Positions 1 through 7,545 of a stretch of DNA of 34,083 nt are shown here, in pieces. This DNA comes from Streptosporangiaceae bacterium (GTDB lineage Bacteria > Actinomycetota > Actinomycetes > Streptosporangiales > Streptosporangiaceae), in the NCBI GenBank assembly GCA_025964715.1, contig JAOPYH010000184.1:1-34083 (forward strand). The letters are read 5' to 3'. The position numbers and the translations under genes were made by a program. Position 1 is the stretch's first letter, and the number at the start of each line of letters is the position of its first letter. The notes below the pieces were generated by a model, which was not told the origin of the DNA, made no database searches, and worked only from the letters and a program-made list of their open reading frames with translations.

Positions 1-91
1 TCGATCGCTCCGACCACCCGATCCGCGACCGCGACACTCGCCTGACGCGCCCGTTGGACGACAGCCCTCATGAGGAGGCATTCTGCCGGTC

Positions 92-925
92 ATGGGAGCA
101 ACGACGCTCATTACGGTGGCGCCGACAGGCGCGGAGTCGGCCAAGGCCGACGTCCCGGCCCTGCCCGTCACGATCGATGAACTCGTCCAGACGGCCAAGG
201 ACTGTGAGGCCGCCGGGGCGGCCGTGATCCACATCCACATCCGCGACGACGACGCCCGGCCGACGCTGGATCCGGCCCGGTTGCGGGACACGGTCCAGGC
301 CCTGAGGCAGGCCACGAACCTCATCGTGCAACTGTCCACCGGCGGCGCGGTCACCGACCCGTACCAGGACCGGTTGCGGGTCCTCGACGCCGAGCCGGAC
401 GCCTGCTCGCTCACCTGCGGCACGGTGAACTTCGGCGAGGAGGTCTTCATGAACCCGTGGCCCTTCATGGCCGAGCTCTACCAGCGCACCCAGCAACTGC
501 GGGTCGTGCCGGAGTTCGAGCTGTTCGACCTCGGCCAGGTCACGGCCCTGCACCGGCTGCTGGACACCTACGGCCCCCCGTACGGCGGGCACGTGCACTG
601 CGACCTGGTGATGGGTGTTCCGGGGGGGATGGCGGGGGACACGCGGACGCTCGTCGCCGCCGTGGCCGGGTTGCCGCAGGGGGCGACGTGGTCGGCGACC
701 GGCGTGGGGCGCACGTCCCTTCCGGTGATGTACGCCGCGCTCGCGACCGGGGGACATCTGCGCGTCGGCATGGAGGACACGCTCACCTACCGGAAAGGGC
801 AACCGGTCGCCGGCAACGCGGAACTCGTCGAGCGCGCGGCCGCGGCGGCCCGGACCGCCGAGCGGCCGCCGATGCCGGCCGACGACGCCCGGGTCTTCCT
901 GGGCGTCCGGCGCCGGGACCGTTGA
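92..925 (+). CDS. BKACE-family beta-keto acid cleavage enzyme (DUF849)
   Basis: The 277-aa protein is a full-length member of the BKACE/DUF849 family, TIM-barrel zinc enzymes that cleave beta-keto acids with acetyl-CoA (the lysine-fermentation enzyme Kce is the prototype). Visible signatures are the N-terminal ITVAPTGAE strand, the zinc-ligand motif HIHIRD (His47, His49), an EFELFD strand (141-146) and Glu228 in GMED, which corresponds to the third zinc ligand of the family. The substrate cannot be read from sequence, because BKACE paralogues act on many beta-keto acids and no pathway partner lies beside it. The ATG at 92 is the first start in this frame. A GAGGAGG stands at 72-78, rather far upstream. 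It is a single gene, with the next genes on the opposite strand. Confidence 0.88.
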   Translation: MGATTLITVAPTGAESAKADVPALPVTIDELVQTAKDCEAAGAAVIHIHIRDDDARPTLDPARLRDTVQALRQATNLIVQLSTGGAVTDPYQDRLRVLDAEPDACSLTCGTVNFGEEVFMNPWPFMAELYQRTQQLRVVPEFELFDLGQVTALHRLLDTYGPPYGGHVHCDLVMGVPGGMAGDTRTLVAAVAGLPQGATWSATGVGRTSLPVMYAALATGGHLRVGMEDTLTYRKGQPVAGNAELVERAAAAARTAERPPMPADDARVFLGVRRRDR

Positions 926-969
926 CCGCCGGCTCCGTGCGGCCGGCCGGGCTGCCCCATGGCTTCGGG

Positions 970-1191
970 TCAGTCCGGATCGCGGTGCGGAGTCTCGTCA
1001 CCGCGGCCGCCACGGCGGCCCCTCGCGGTGCCCCTGGTCACGGGGCCGTGACGGGTCGCCGTGCCATGTGTGCTGTAGCGCCGCTGACGCCGGGCGGCGA
1101 AGACGGTCAACCAGATGCAGACCGCGAGGCCCAGCACAATGATCACTGGTCCCATGAACAGCCATTGGTTGTTGCCGAGTTCCTGTGCCAC
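970..1191 (-). CDS. small single-pass membrane protein, function unknown
   Basis: This predicts a 73-aa protein with a short polar N-terminus, one clear hydrophobic segment (about residues 14-34, GPVIIVLGLAVCIWLTVFAA) and a basic Arg-rich tail, so it should be a one-span membrane protein with a cytoplasmic tail. I chose the GTG at 1191 because a GGGAGGGG purine tract lies about 9 nt upstream. The in-frame GTG at 1200 would touch that tract. It starts 73 nt after the DUF2207 gene on the same strand, so the two are probably cotranscribed. I do not recognise the family. The tail has composition like reverse-read coding DNA, so its exact 3' end deserves caution, but the membrane segment and placement argue for a real gene. 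Confidence 0.5.
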   Translation of the reverse strand: MAQELGNNQWLFMGPVIIVLGLAVCIWLTVFAARRQRRYSTHGTATRHGPVTRGTARGRRGGRGDETPHRDPD

Positions 1192-1264
1192 GCTGCCCAC
1201 CCCCTCCCAGCCGGACGTACCCCACAGGAGGAATCAACACCTGCCGGCCGAGCTCCGCCGCGCC

Positions 1265-2956
1265 TCAGGAGAGGCCGCGGAACTGGCGGGCCTGGGAGAT
1301 CGCGCCCGAGGTGGCCAGGGCGAAGGTCCGCATGGAGTCGGCGAACCTCGACAGGTCCCACTCCGCCGGGCCTTCGTACCAGTACAGGTTGTCGGCGCGC
1401 TCCGCCCGCGCACCCGCGTCCTCGACCGTCTTGGCCCACTTCTGCACGTTGTCGAAGACGATGGCGTACGGGAGGTAGCGCGAGAACATGGCGATGCGCT
1501 GGCGTGACTCCACGTCGGCCGCCTCGCCCCGGGCGAGATAGGCACGGAACCCGATCATGTGCGCCAGCACGGTGGCGCCCCTGGCGGTCTTCGCGGGCAT
1601 GTACTGCCCGCCGATGGACAGCGCGGCGCCGGCGATGATCGCGGCAAGCCCGATCAGGGCCAGGTCGGTGAAGAGCGCCAGGGCGACGGTGGCCACCACG
1701 CCGAGGACGGTCAGGACCATGCCCGTGGTGGTCCAGCGGGTCCGTACGGAGTCGGGGCGCCGGGCGAACCAGCCCTGCTGGACCACGTCGTCGTACAAGG
1801 CGCTGCGGACCTCGGCGAGGTCGGCGGCGAATGTCCCGCCGAGCTCGCCCAGCCGGACCGCCTCGCGTCCGTTGAACAGCGCGTCGAAGAGCGTGCGCTC
1901 GTACGGCAGGAGGTCGTCGGCAGGCCGCTTCAGCTTCCTGAGGGTCCAGTCACGGGAGTCCTCCTCCACCAGGAGATAGCCGCGAACCGCGAGGTCGACG
2001 ATGGTGGCGGTGACGTCGATGACGTCGGCCTGCTCGTCGATCAAGGTGCCGATCTGCCCGGGACGCACCCCGTCCGGCGGCTCGAAGGACATGCCGCTCA
2101 CCGGCGTGTGATCGCCTTCGGCGGCCTTCTTGCCGACCGTCCGGGCGTCCCGGCCGCGCAGCTGGTACACCAGGGCCACGCCGCCGAGCAGCAGCACCAG
2201 CAGCCCGGCCAGCGAACCGCCGGTGATGGCGTTCACGGTGAAGGCCGTGGCGAGCGTGTGGCGCTTGGCGTACAGCGGATGCGCCGAGGCGAGGTCGCCC
2301 GGGTAGCCGACCACGACGGTCATGTACTCCTGCGGCAGGAGATTGCGCTGGACGAACTCGCTGTGCGTGTGGGTGTGGTTGGTGAAGAACTGCGTGCAGC
2401 CCACGGAGCTGGAGGGCACACCGGCGAAGCAGTTGAGGTTGCGGACGACGGCGCCCGCCTCCACCGAGGCCTTGGCCGACACGACCGGCACCGCCCAGCC
2501 GCCGATCGCGGTCCAGCGCAGCTCCTCGCCGTCGCCCATGGGGGAGATGCCGCCGCGCACGTCGTAGTGCAGCGTGATGGTGCGGCGGCCGTTCAGAGCG
2601 CCGGCGCCGGTCACCCGCACGACCGTACGATCCCCGTCCCGGGACAGTGTCGCCTTGGCCGGGCCGCCGTCGGGACTCGAGGCCGTCAGGCTGTGGACCT
2701 CGAAGACCCGGTCGCGGGTGTCGTCATGCCGGATCTTGGTGATGAAGGCCCGCTCGAGGCCGCTCCCGCCCGCGAACTCGTAGAGGATCGTCTCCTTGGC
2801 GTGCACGACGCCGCCGGAGCCGACGGTGAGGACGACGTCGTCCTTGAGGACGCGCTCGTTTCCGGGCAGACGAGTCGCGGACGCCGGCGTGGCGAGGCCG
2901 AGGACACCGACAAAACAGGTGATGGCCAACGAGCCGGCGAGGGAGCGCAGGAGCAT
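1265..2956 (-). CDS. DUF2207 domain membrane protein
   Basis: The 563-aa protein has the layout of the DUF2207 (YciQ-like) family: a signal peptide (about 1-27, ending near PASA), an extracytoplasmic beta-rich domain (about 35-235) with conserved strands such as ITLHYDVRGGI and a late YPGDL, a membrane span (about 240-266), a cytoplasmic domain starting near GMSFEPPDGVRPGQIGTL, and a second hydrophobic pair (about 408-450). The function of the family is unknown; envelope roles are usually assumed. The usual Gly-rich C-terminal tail of many homologues is missing, and this one ends in RQFRGLS. A LemA partner, often found beside DUF2207 genes, is not here. It starts with ATG and is divergent from the metallopeptidase gene across a 209-bp gap. 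Confidence 0.85.
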   Translation of the reverse strand: MLLRSLAGSLAITCFVGVLGLATPASATRLPGNERVLKDDVVLTVGSGGVVHAKETILYEFAGGSGLERAFITKIRHDDTRDRVFEVHSLTASSPDGGPAKATLSRDGDRTVVRVTGAGALNGRRTITLHYDVRGGISPMGDGEELRWTAIGGWAVPVVSAKASVEAGAVVRNLNCFAGVPSSSVGCTQFFTNHTHTHSEFVQRNLLPQEYMTVVVGYPGDLASAHPLYAKRHTLATAFTVNAITGGSLAGLLVLLLGGVALVYQLRGRDARTVGKKAAEGDHTPVSGMSFEPPDGVRPGQIGTLIDEQADVIDVTATIVDLAVRGYLLVEEDSRDWTLRKLKRPADDLLPYERTLFDALFNGREAVRLGELGGTFAADLAEVRSALYDDVVQQGWFARRPDSVRTRWTTTGMVLTVLGVVATVALALFTDLALIGLAAIIAGAALSIGGQYMPAKTARGATVLAHMIGFRAYLARGEAADVESRQRIAMFSRYLPYAIVFDNVQKWAKTVEDAGARAERADNLYWYEGPAEWDLSRFADSMRTFALATSGAISQARQFRGLS

Positions 2957-3067
2957 GGGCGGAAATGGTACCGGTCTGGACTGGATCGGAGGTGAAGTCG
3001 GGTATGTGCGGGTCCGGAATTGTCCGATGATGAACGTTTAGTCCGCTGATCTGAGCGGCCAGTTTCT

Positions 3068-3117
3068 GGGGTTTTGGTGTTATGACATGATTTTTACCTA
3101 TTGCTGGCCAAAACCCC
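3068..3117. promoter_or_regulatory. 10-bp inverted repeat around an AT-rich core
   Basis: GGGGTTTTGG (3068-3077) and CCAAAACCCC (3108-3117) are perfect inverted arms around 30 bp of AT-rich DNA, in the gap between the divergent DUF2207 and metallopeptidase genes. The right arm overlaps the codons that probably encode the metallopeptidase N-terminus. An operator or a promoter-region hairpin is possible, but no regulator can be named. Confidence 0.4.
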
Positions 3118-3165
3118 GCGTATCCGCCTCCGGGAAACGGATACGCGCCCGCGGGCCCGCGACCC

Positions 3166-4074
3166 GTGCAGCCCGGCCACGATCCCTACGCTCTCCCGGC
3201 CCGCCACAGGCCGCGGCGCACGCCCGCCGGGACCGTCGTCCTGGCCCTCGGCGCACTGGCATCGGTGTTCGTCATCTCGATCCTGGTCGTGGCCGTGTTC
3301 ACGCAGCACCACCAGGGCGCGGCGGCTACGGACGGGCGGTCGGCCGCCACGGTGAGCCGGGCGGTGGCCACCGACAACAAGCTCTATCGCACCGGCCCGC
3401 TGACGGCCGTGAGCTGCCGGGTGCCGCACATCACCACGGCAAGCGGCGAGTCGATGCGCCGGTTCATGGAGGTACTCACGGGCTGCCTGGACGCCTCCTG
3501 GCGCCGGCAGTTCGCGAAGGGAGGGCTACGCTACGGCCCGCCGCAACGGGTGTTCTGGTCCGAGCCGGGCCGCAGCCCGTGTGGGTCCTACCCGCAGCCG
3601 GGCGCGGCCGCCTTCTACTGCCCGGCCGACAACGCGATGTACGTGGGTCTCCGCGACATCATCGACACGGCCGGCAACGAGCCGGTGTCGAACTACGCCG
3701 TGTACGCCCGCGTGATCGCTCATGAGTACGGCCACCACGTCCAGGAGGAGGCCGGGATCCTGGCGTACGGGCACGAGGAGATGGACCGGCGGTCCACCGC
3801 GGCCCGCACCGAGGCGAGCCGTCGCATCGAGTTGCAGGCCCAGTGCTTCGCGGGGGCCTTTCTCGGCGCGGAGCGCTACACCCTGCCCATGACGCCCAGG
3901 CAGTACCACGCCATGATGGCCGACGTCCGCGGACGTGGTGACGAGAATCAGCCGCCGGCCCAGCGCGACCACGGCTCCAGCCGGCACTACGCGGGCTGGG
4001 TGGAGAAGGGCTTCCGGGACCGGGCGCTGTCGGTCTGTGACACCTGGAGCGGGGCCCCCTCGGCTGTCTCGTAG
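3166..4074 (+). CDS. membrane-anchored neutral zinc metallopeptidase (YpfJ-like), copy 1
   Basis: From the GTG at 3166 this is a 302-aa protein of the putative neutral zinc metallopeptidase family (PF04228). It has a basic N-terminus, one membrane anchor (about 22-45) and an extracytoplasmic peptidase domain with HEYGHH (zinc ligands His186 and His190, catalytic Glu187) and the downstream ELQAQCFAG motif whose Glu222 is the expected third ligand. Paired cysteines (84, 107, 139, 152, 227) suit a secreted domain. The start is doubtful: coding-like sequence continues upstream in frame to about 3100 (AGQNPAYPPPGNGYAPAGPR), matching the Pro-rich head of the downstream paralogue, but only an ATT (3100) is available as a start before the stop at 3088. 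Substrate unknown. Tandem with a paralogue. Confidence 0.85.
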   Translation: MQPGHDPYALPARHRPRRTPAGTVVLALGALASVFVISILVVAVFTQHHQGAAATDGRSAATVSRAVATDNKLYRTGPLTAVSCRVPHITTASGESMRRFMEVLTGCLDASWRRQFAKGGLRYGPPQRVFWSEPGRSPCGSYPQPGAAAFYCPADNAMYVGLRDIIDTAGNEPVSNYAVYARVIAHEYGHHVQEEAGILAYGHEEMDRRSTAARTEASRRIELQAQCFAGAFLGAERYTLPMTPRQYHAMMADVRGRGDENQPPAQRDHGSSRHYAGWVEKGFRDRALSVCDTWSGAPSAVS

Positions 4075-4085
4075 GCACGTTTTAG

Positions 4086-4139
4086 TTGGATTTAGCATCC
4101 AAGAGATCGTTTTCCTGGTAAATGCATGCTTTAAAGCAT
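4086..4139. promoter_or_regulatory. AT-rich spacer with two palindromes before metallopeptidase copy 2
   Basis: The 84-bp gap between the tandem peptidase genes is AT-rich in a GC-rich setting. It holds TTGGAT-N5-ATCCAA (4086-4102) and the perfect palindrome ATGCTTTAAAGCAT (4126-4139), which ends a few bases before the ribosome-binding site (AAGAGGAGG, from 4144). Either could be an operator or part of a promoter giving copy 2 its own expression. This is inference from position only. Confidence 0.4.
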
Positions 4140-4158
4140 TTCCAAGAGGAGGCGCGAC

Positions 4159-5289
4159 GTGGTGGCAGGGGCGAGTGGGCCGTATCCCCCGAGAGGTCCG
4201 TACGGTGCACCGCCCCCGGCGCCGCCCGGGCCGCTGGGCACGCCCCGGCCTGGGCCGGTCGGACCGGCCGTACCGCAGTGGGGGCCGCCGGCCCAGCCGA
4301 TGTACCACTACACCGCGCCGAGGCCGCGCCGCGGTGGCGGTGGCGGCCTGCTGTGGCTGACGCTGGCCCTCGGTTTCGCGACGCTGGTCGTGGGGGGCGC
4401 GGCCGTGCTCCTGCAGGTCGTGGCCGCCGCGGGATCGGCCGCGTCGGCGCGAACGGGGATCGAAGCGCACAGCCCGCGGGCTCCCGTGGCCGCGCCGTAC
4501 GGCCGGGGCCATTCGGGGTCGCGGGGCGCGGTGCCCGCCGGGTCCGTCGCCGGGACCTCCACCGGGGCCCGGGTGGCCACGGCCAGCCGGCTCTACCAGG
4601 TGGGTGCCGTGACCGGCCTCGGCTGCGTCGGACGGCGGATCAGGCCGCGGGACAGCGCCTCGTTCCGCGGCTTCCTCGGCACCACCGCCGACTGCCTGGA
4701 CCGGTCCTGGGCGGCCGCCTTCAATCGGGCGGGGCTCCCGTTCAGTCCACCGCAGCGGGTCTTCTGGACGACGCCCGGCCGCAGTCCGTGCGGCGACTAT
4801 CCCGCCCCCGGGGTGGCGGCCTTCTACTGCTCGCTGAACAACGCCATCTATATCGGCGCCGGCGGCCACGCGCAGAAGTCGGCGGGCAACCTCCCGGTGA
4901 CCTACAACGTCGCCTACGCCCGCAACCTCGCGCATGAATACGCCCATCACGTACAGGAGACGTCCGGGATCCTGCCCTACAGCCGTGAGCTGAGGATGCG
5001 GGAGACCTCGGTGGACGAACGCAACGCCGTCACCCGCCGCAGCGAACTGCAGGCGCAGTGCTTCGCGGGGGTCTTCATGGCCGCCGTGCGGCCCACGTTC
5101 CCGGTCTCGCCGGAGCAGTGGCGGATGGCGCTGCGGGACGCCTACGGCCGCGGCGACGACCCGTCCGCCCCGGAGGCGCGCGACCACGGCACCGGCGCTC
5201 ACTACGCGGGGTGGCTCAACCTGGGCTATACGTCCGGGAGCACAGCGGTGTGCAACACCTGGACCGCCCCCGCGGCCAAGGTGTCCTGA
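4159..5289 (+). CDS. membrane-anchored neutral zinc metallopeptidase (YpfJ-like), copy 2
   Basis: The 376-aa paralogue of the preceding gene has a Pro/Gly-rich cytoplasmic head (1-60), a membrane anchor (about 63-92), a linker, and the same peptidase domain: PQRVFWTTPGRSPCG, AFYC, HEYAHH (His259, Glu260, His263) and ELQAQCFAG (Glu296, expected third zinc ligand). All catalytic residues are present in both copies, so neither looks dead. The GTG at 4159 is chosen for the strong AAGAGGAGG about 6 nt upstream. The two genes are a local duplication that has diverged strongly in head and linker and less in the catalytic core. The family is predicted to cleave peptide bonds on the outer face of the membrane; no substrate is known to me. 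Confidence 0.88.
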   Translation: MVAGASGPYPPRGPYGAPPPAPPGPLGTPRPGPVGPAVPQWGPPAQPMYHYTAPRPRRGGGGGLLWLTLALGFATLVVGGAAVLLQVVAAAGSAASARTGIEAHSPRAPVAAPYGRGHSGSRGAVPAGSVAGTSTGARVATASRLYQVGAVTGLGCVGRRIRPRDSASFRGFLGTTADCLDRSWAAAFNRAGLPFSPPQRVFWTTPGRSPCGDYPAPGVAAFYCSLNNAIYIGAGGHAQKSAGNLPVTYNVAYARNLAHEYAHHVQETSGILPYSRELRMRETSVDERNAVTRRSELQAQCFAGVFMAAVRPTFPVSPEQWRMALRDAYGRGDDPSAPEARDHGTGAHYAGWLNLGYTSGSTAVCNTWTAPAAKVS

Positions 5290-5354
5290 GCCCAGTGCCG
5301 GTCTTGCCGCCGGCGCCTCTGTGAGCGGCCTCACGGCCATGTGCTAACTCCTCC

Positions 5355-5370
5355 GCTTGCAATTGCAAGC
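5355..5370. promoter_or_regulatory. perfect 16-bp palindrome, candidate operator of the XRE gene
   Basis: GCTTGCAATTGCAAGC is a perfect palindrome 21 bp upstream of the XRE regulator start, in an A-rich patch. A dimeric helix-turn-helix protein encoded directly downstream is the obvious candidate binder, which would mean autoregulation of the three-gene cluster. Position and symmetry are seen; binding is inferred. Confidence 0.55.
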
Positions 5371-5391
5371 AAAAAGGCGCAGGGTGGAGGC

Positions 5392-5784
5392 ATGGCAAGT
5401 TCGAAGGTCGGCTCCATCGGGGAGTACATCCGGGAGCAACGGCAGCGGGCGAAGATCTCGGTGCGGCAGTTGGCCGAGGCCACCGGTGTGTCCAACCCCT
5501 ACCTCAGCCAGATCGAGCGGGGGCTCCGCAAGCCGAGCGCCGAGATCCTCCAGCAGATCGCCAAAGGGCTGCGGATCTCCGCTGAGGTGCTGTACGTGCA
5601 GGCCGGGATCCTCGAGGACCGTGAGGCGGACACCGACGTCCAGACCGCTATCCGGGCCGACCTTCTCCTCACCGAACGGCAGAAGCAGGTGTTGCTAGAC
5701 ATCTACCTGTCGTTCGCCAAGGAGAACGAAGCAGCCAGCAATGGCAGAGAGCACGCAGACGTAGGGAAGGAACAGGTCGGATGA
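5392..5784 (+). CDS. XRE-family helix-turn-helix regulator (Rv0474-like)
   Basis: The 130-aa protein has an N-terminal HTH_3 domain (about 10-65) containing the recognition-helix stretch TGVSNPYLSQIERG, then a C-terminal helical part. The ATG at 5392 is preferred over the upstream in-frame GTG at 5341, because the latter would run translation through the palindrome and the purine tract GGTGGAGG ends just before 5392. Its stop overlaps the start of the HBHA-like gene by 4 bp (ATGA), so the two are translationally coupled. The order XRE / HBHA-like / DUF2516 matches Rv0474-Rv0476 of M. tuberculosis, where Rv0474 has been reported as a copper-responsive repressor. Whether this protein senses copper cannot be told. 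Confidence 0.85.
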   Translation: MASSKVGSIGEYIREQRQRAKISVRQLAEATGVSNPYLSQIERGLRKPSAEILQQIAKGLRISAEVLYVQAGILEDREADTDVQTAIRADLLLTERQKQVLLDIYLSFAKENEAASNGREHADVGKEQVG

Positions 5785-6200
5785 CGCTTGCCACCAAGCT
5801 GCGCGACAACAAGGCCGTCTACGCGGGAGCCGGCGCGGTAGACCTCGCGGTGGAGAAACTCCGCGAGGTCCCGGGCCACGTGAACAAGCTCCAGGACACG
5901 GCGAAGGAGAACGCCTCCAAGCTGCAGGACAACATCAAGGAATTCCAGGAAAAGGTCGACACCAAGGACCTGCCGGGCACTGCGGTCGCTTACGCCACGC
6001 AGCTCGGCTCGCGGGTCGCCGAAGTGATCGACGGCCTCGCCGAGCGCGGCAAGACGCTCGTGAACCGGGTCGAGGCGGAGGTTCCGGAGATCTCGGAGCC
6101 CAAGCCGACGGAGATCTCGGAGCCCAAGTCGGCCCCGAGGGCCAAGGTGGCCACCGCGAAGAAGACCGCGCAGAGCGCGGCCAAGAAGGTCGGTGACTGA
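5781..6200 (+). CDS. heparin-binding hemagglutinin (HBHA)-like protein
   Basis: The 139-aa protein resembles mycobacterial HBHA in layout: an alpha-helical, heptad-rich central part (about 10-90, many Lys/Glu) for coiled-coil self-association, and a C-terminal Lys/Ala/Pro tail (KVATAKKTAQSAAKKVGD) like the heparin-binding tail. It is shorter than HBHA of M. tuberculosis (about 199 aa), and the tail is much less repetitive. It has no signal peptide, as in HBHA. It overlaps the XRE gene by 4 bp and is followed by a strong terminator. In a soil-type actinomycete it is more likely a membrane-associated structural or lipid-associated protein than an adhesin; this last point is inference. Confidence 0.75.
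   Translation: MTLATKLRDNKAVYAGAGAVDLAVEKLREVPGHVNKLQDTAKENASKLQDNIKEFQEKVDTKDLPGTAVAYATQLGSRVAEVIDGLAERGKTLVNRVEAEVPEISEPKPTEISEPKSAPRAKVATAKKTAQSAAKKVGD
6085..6128 (+). repeat. 24-bp in-frame tandem repeat in the HBHA-like gene
   Basis: CGGAGATCTCGGAGCCCAAG occurs at 6085-6104 and again at 6109-6128, a 24-bp period that encodes two copies of an EISEPKPT-like octapeptide before the basic tail. Such repeats are prone to copy-number change between strains. Confidence 0.8.
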
Positions 6201-6220
6201 GGTTCGGGCCGTTGACCGGA

Positions 6221-6253
6221 AGCCCGGCCGGGATCGCCTCCGGCCGGGCTTTT
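6221..6253 (+). terminator. rho-independent terminator after the HBHA-like gene
   Basis: A perfect 10-bp stem (AGCCCGGCCG / CGGCCGGGCT) with a 10-nt loop is followed by TTTT, 20 nt after the HBHA-like stop codon. It should end the XRE-HBHA transcript and separate it from the DUF2516 gene. Confidence 0.85.
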
Positions 6254-6340
6254 CGTTGACATAGGGTGGGGCGCACGACGGATCCTGCGGCGTCCGCGAC
6301 CTGGCGGGGCCGCCTGGTTGGACAGGAGCACTGATCACCG

Positions 6341-6694
6341 GTGAACGCCAGCTTCAACCTGTTGCAGTACTTCTTCTGGTTGCTCCTGATCATCGCGTTC
6401 GTCATGGAGTCCTGGGCGCTGATCGACGCGGTTCGCCAGCCCGCTGGCGCATACGCCTCCGCCGGAAAGCTGACCAAGCAGTGGTGGCTCATCATCCTCG
6501 CGGTGGCCACGGCACTCGGCTTCGCCCACGCGGTCGCGCCGCTGGGCGGCTTCTCGCCCATCACGCTTCTGCTCGGCATCCTTCCCGTGGCCGCGTTCAT
6601 CGCCTCGGCGGTCTACCTCGCCGACGTACGCCCGGCCGTACGTGAATACAGGGGTGGCCGTGGCGGCGCCTCCGGCCCCTACGGGCCCTGGTGA
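6341..6694 (+). CDS. DUF2516 small membrane protein (Rv0476-like)
   Basis: The 117-aa protein has three or four hydrophobic segments (about 8-28, 48-65, 66-80 and 82-98) and a short Gly-rich tail (YRGGRGGASGPYGPW), the layout of DUF2516 proteins such as Rv0476. The function is unknown, but the family keeps the position next to the HBHA-like gene across actinobacteria, which suggests a linked envelope role. The GTG at 6341 is the only good start before NASFNLLQYFFWLLL. A GGAG at 6325-6328 is rather distant. A terminator lies between it and the HBHA-like gene, so it probably has its own promoter within 6254-6340; I see no clear hexamer there. Confidence 0.82.
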   Translation: MNASFNLLQYFFWLLLIIAFVMESWALIDAVRQPAGAYASAGKLTKQWWLIILAVATALGFAHAVAPLGGFSPITLLLGILPVAAFIASAVYLADVRPAVREYRGGRGGASGPYGPW

Positions 6695-6745
6695 GCCTCG
6701 TCCGGTGACAGGGCCCTCGTCATGGGCTGCTGGGGCCTGGCGTGA

Positions 6746-7480
6746 TCAGTCGGTGCCGCGGAGATGGGGCCGGTCCAGGCCCAGGCGGCGCAGGTCGGTG
6801 ATCAGCCGGTCGGCGAAGTGACGATTGCCCGCGGGGTTCGGGTGGATGCCGTCGGCGAGGATGTACAACTTGGCCGTTCCGGTCCTCCTGCCCCTGTTGC
6901 CGGTGACCCAGCGCTCCTCGATCGGATCGATGAACGGCAGCCGGAGTTCGGCGGCTACTCCCTTGAGCGCGTCCCGGATCCGAAGTGCGCGCGGAGGGGC
7001 GTCTCCGCCCCACATCGGGCCCGTGACCACCAGTTCGGTGGCCGGCCAGCGCTGCCGGATCTTCATGAGCAGCTGCCGCGCGGTGCCCGCCACGAGGTCC
7101 GGCGGCTGATTCCAGTCGTTGTGACCGCCGGCGACCATGACCATGTCCGGCGCGGGACGCCAGGCGAGCTTCTCCTCGTAGGACGTGCTGAAGGTCTTCC
7201 GCACTCGTCCCGGCGTGGCGAACCCGGTGCCGCCGTAGCCGGCGATGATGATCTGCCAGCCCAGCGTGCGGGCGGTCTCGGCGGCGTAGGTCTCCTCCGG
7301 CGGCGTGGCCGCGATGCCGGCTGTATAGCTGTCGCCCAGCACCATGACCACCGGAGCCGGGGCCGGCCCGTGCGTTTTCGGCGCCGCGCGAAGAGGTCTG
7401 GTCCGGGCATCGGACGCGGAAGCCGTGCAGCCACTCAGGGCCAGGACCCCGGCAAGGAAGTACGAGACCAAACGGCGCAT
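6746..7480 (-). CDS. SGNH/GDSL-type hydrolase lipoprotein
   Basis: The 244-aa protein begins with a lipoprotein signal (MRRLVSYFLAGVLALSGC; lipid-acceptor Cys18), a Pro-rich linker, and an SGNH hydrolase domain with all four blocks: GDSYTAG (nucleophile Ser), GYGGTG, GGHND, and DGIHPN (catalytic Asp and His). It should be an esterase, acetylhydrolase or lipase anchored on the outer face of the membrane. The family does not give the substrate. AGAAGGG about 9 nt before the ATG is the ribosome-binding site. It lies 65 bp behind the TetR gene on the same strand without a strong terminator between them, so partial cotranscription is possible. Confidence 0.88.
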   Translation of the reverse strand: MRRLVSYFLAGVLALSGCTASASDARTRPLRAAPKTHGPAPAPVVMVLGDSYTAGIAATPPEETYAAETARTLGWQIIIAGYGGTGFATPGRVRKTFSTSYEEKLAWRPAPDMVMVAGGHNDWNQPPDLVAGTARQLLMKIRQRWPATELVVTGPMWGGDAPPRALRIRDALKGVAAELRLPFIDPIEERWVTGNRGRRTGTAKLYILADGIHPNPAGNRHFADRLITDLRRLGLDRPHLRGTD

Positions 7481-7545
7481 CCTGCTGAGCCCTTCTCTAC
7501 CGATTCGTCTCCACCGACCCGGCCGCGACGAAGAGGTCGGCCATT

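Noticed and set aside
1-73. Possible ends of an upstream gene (stops at 43-45 and 71-73)
   Set aside because: Too short to tell coding from chance; two frames end here and neither is convincing.
3526-5340. 604-aa minus-strand open frame opposite the two metallopeptidases
   Set aside because: It is a high-GC shadow frame: it mirrors both peptidase genes, and its Arg/Gly/Pro-rich composition shows no domain.
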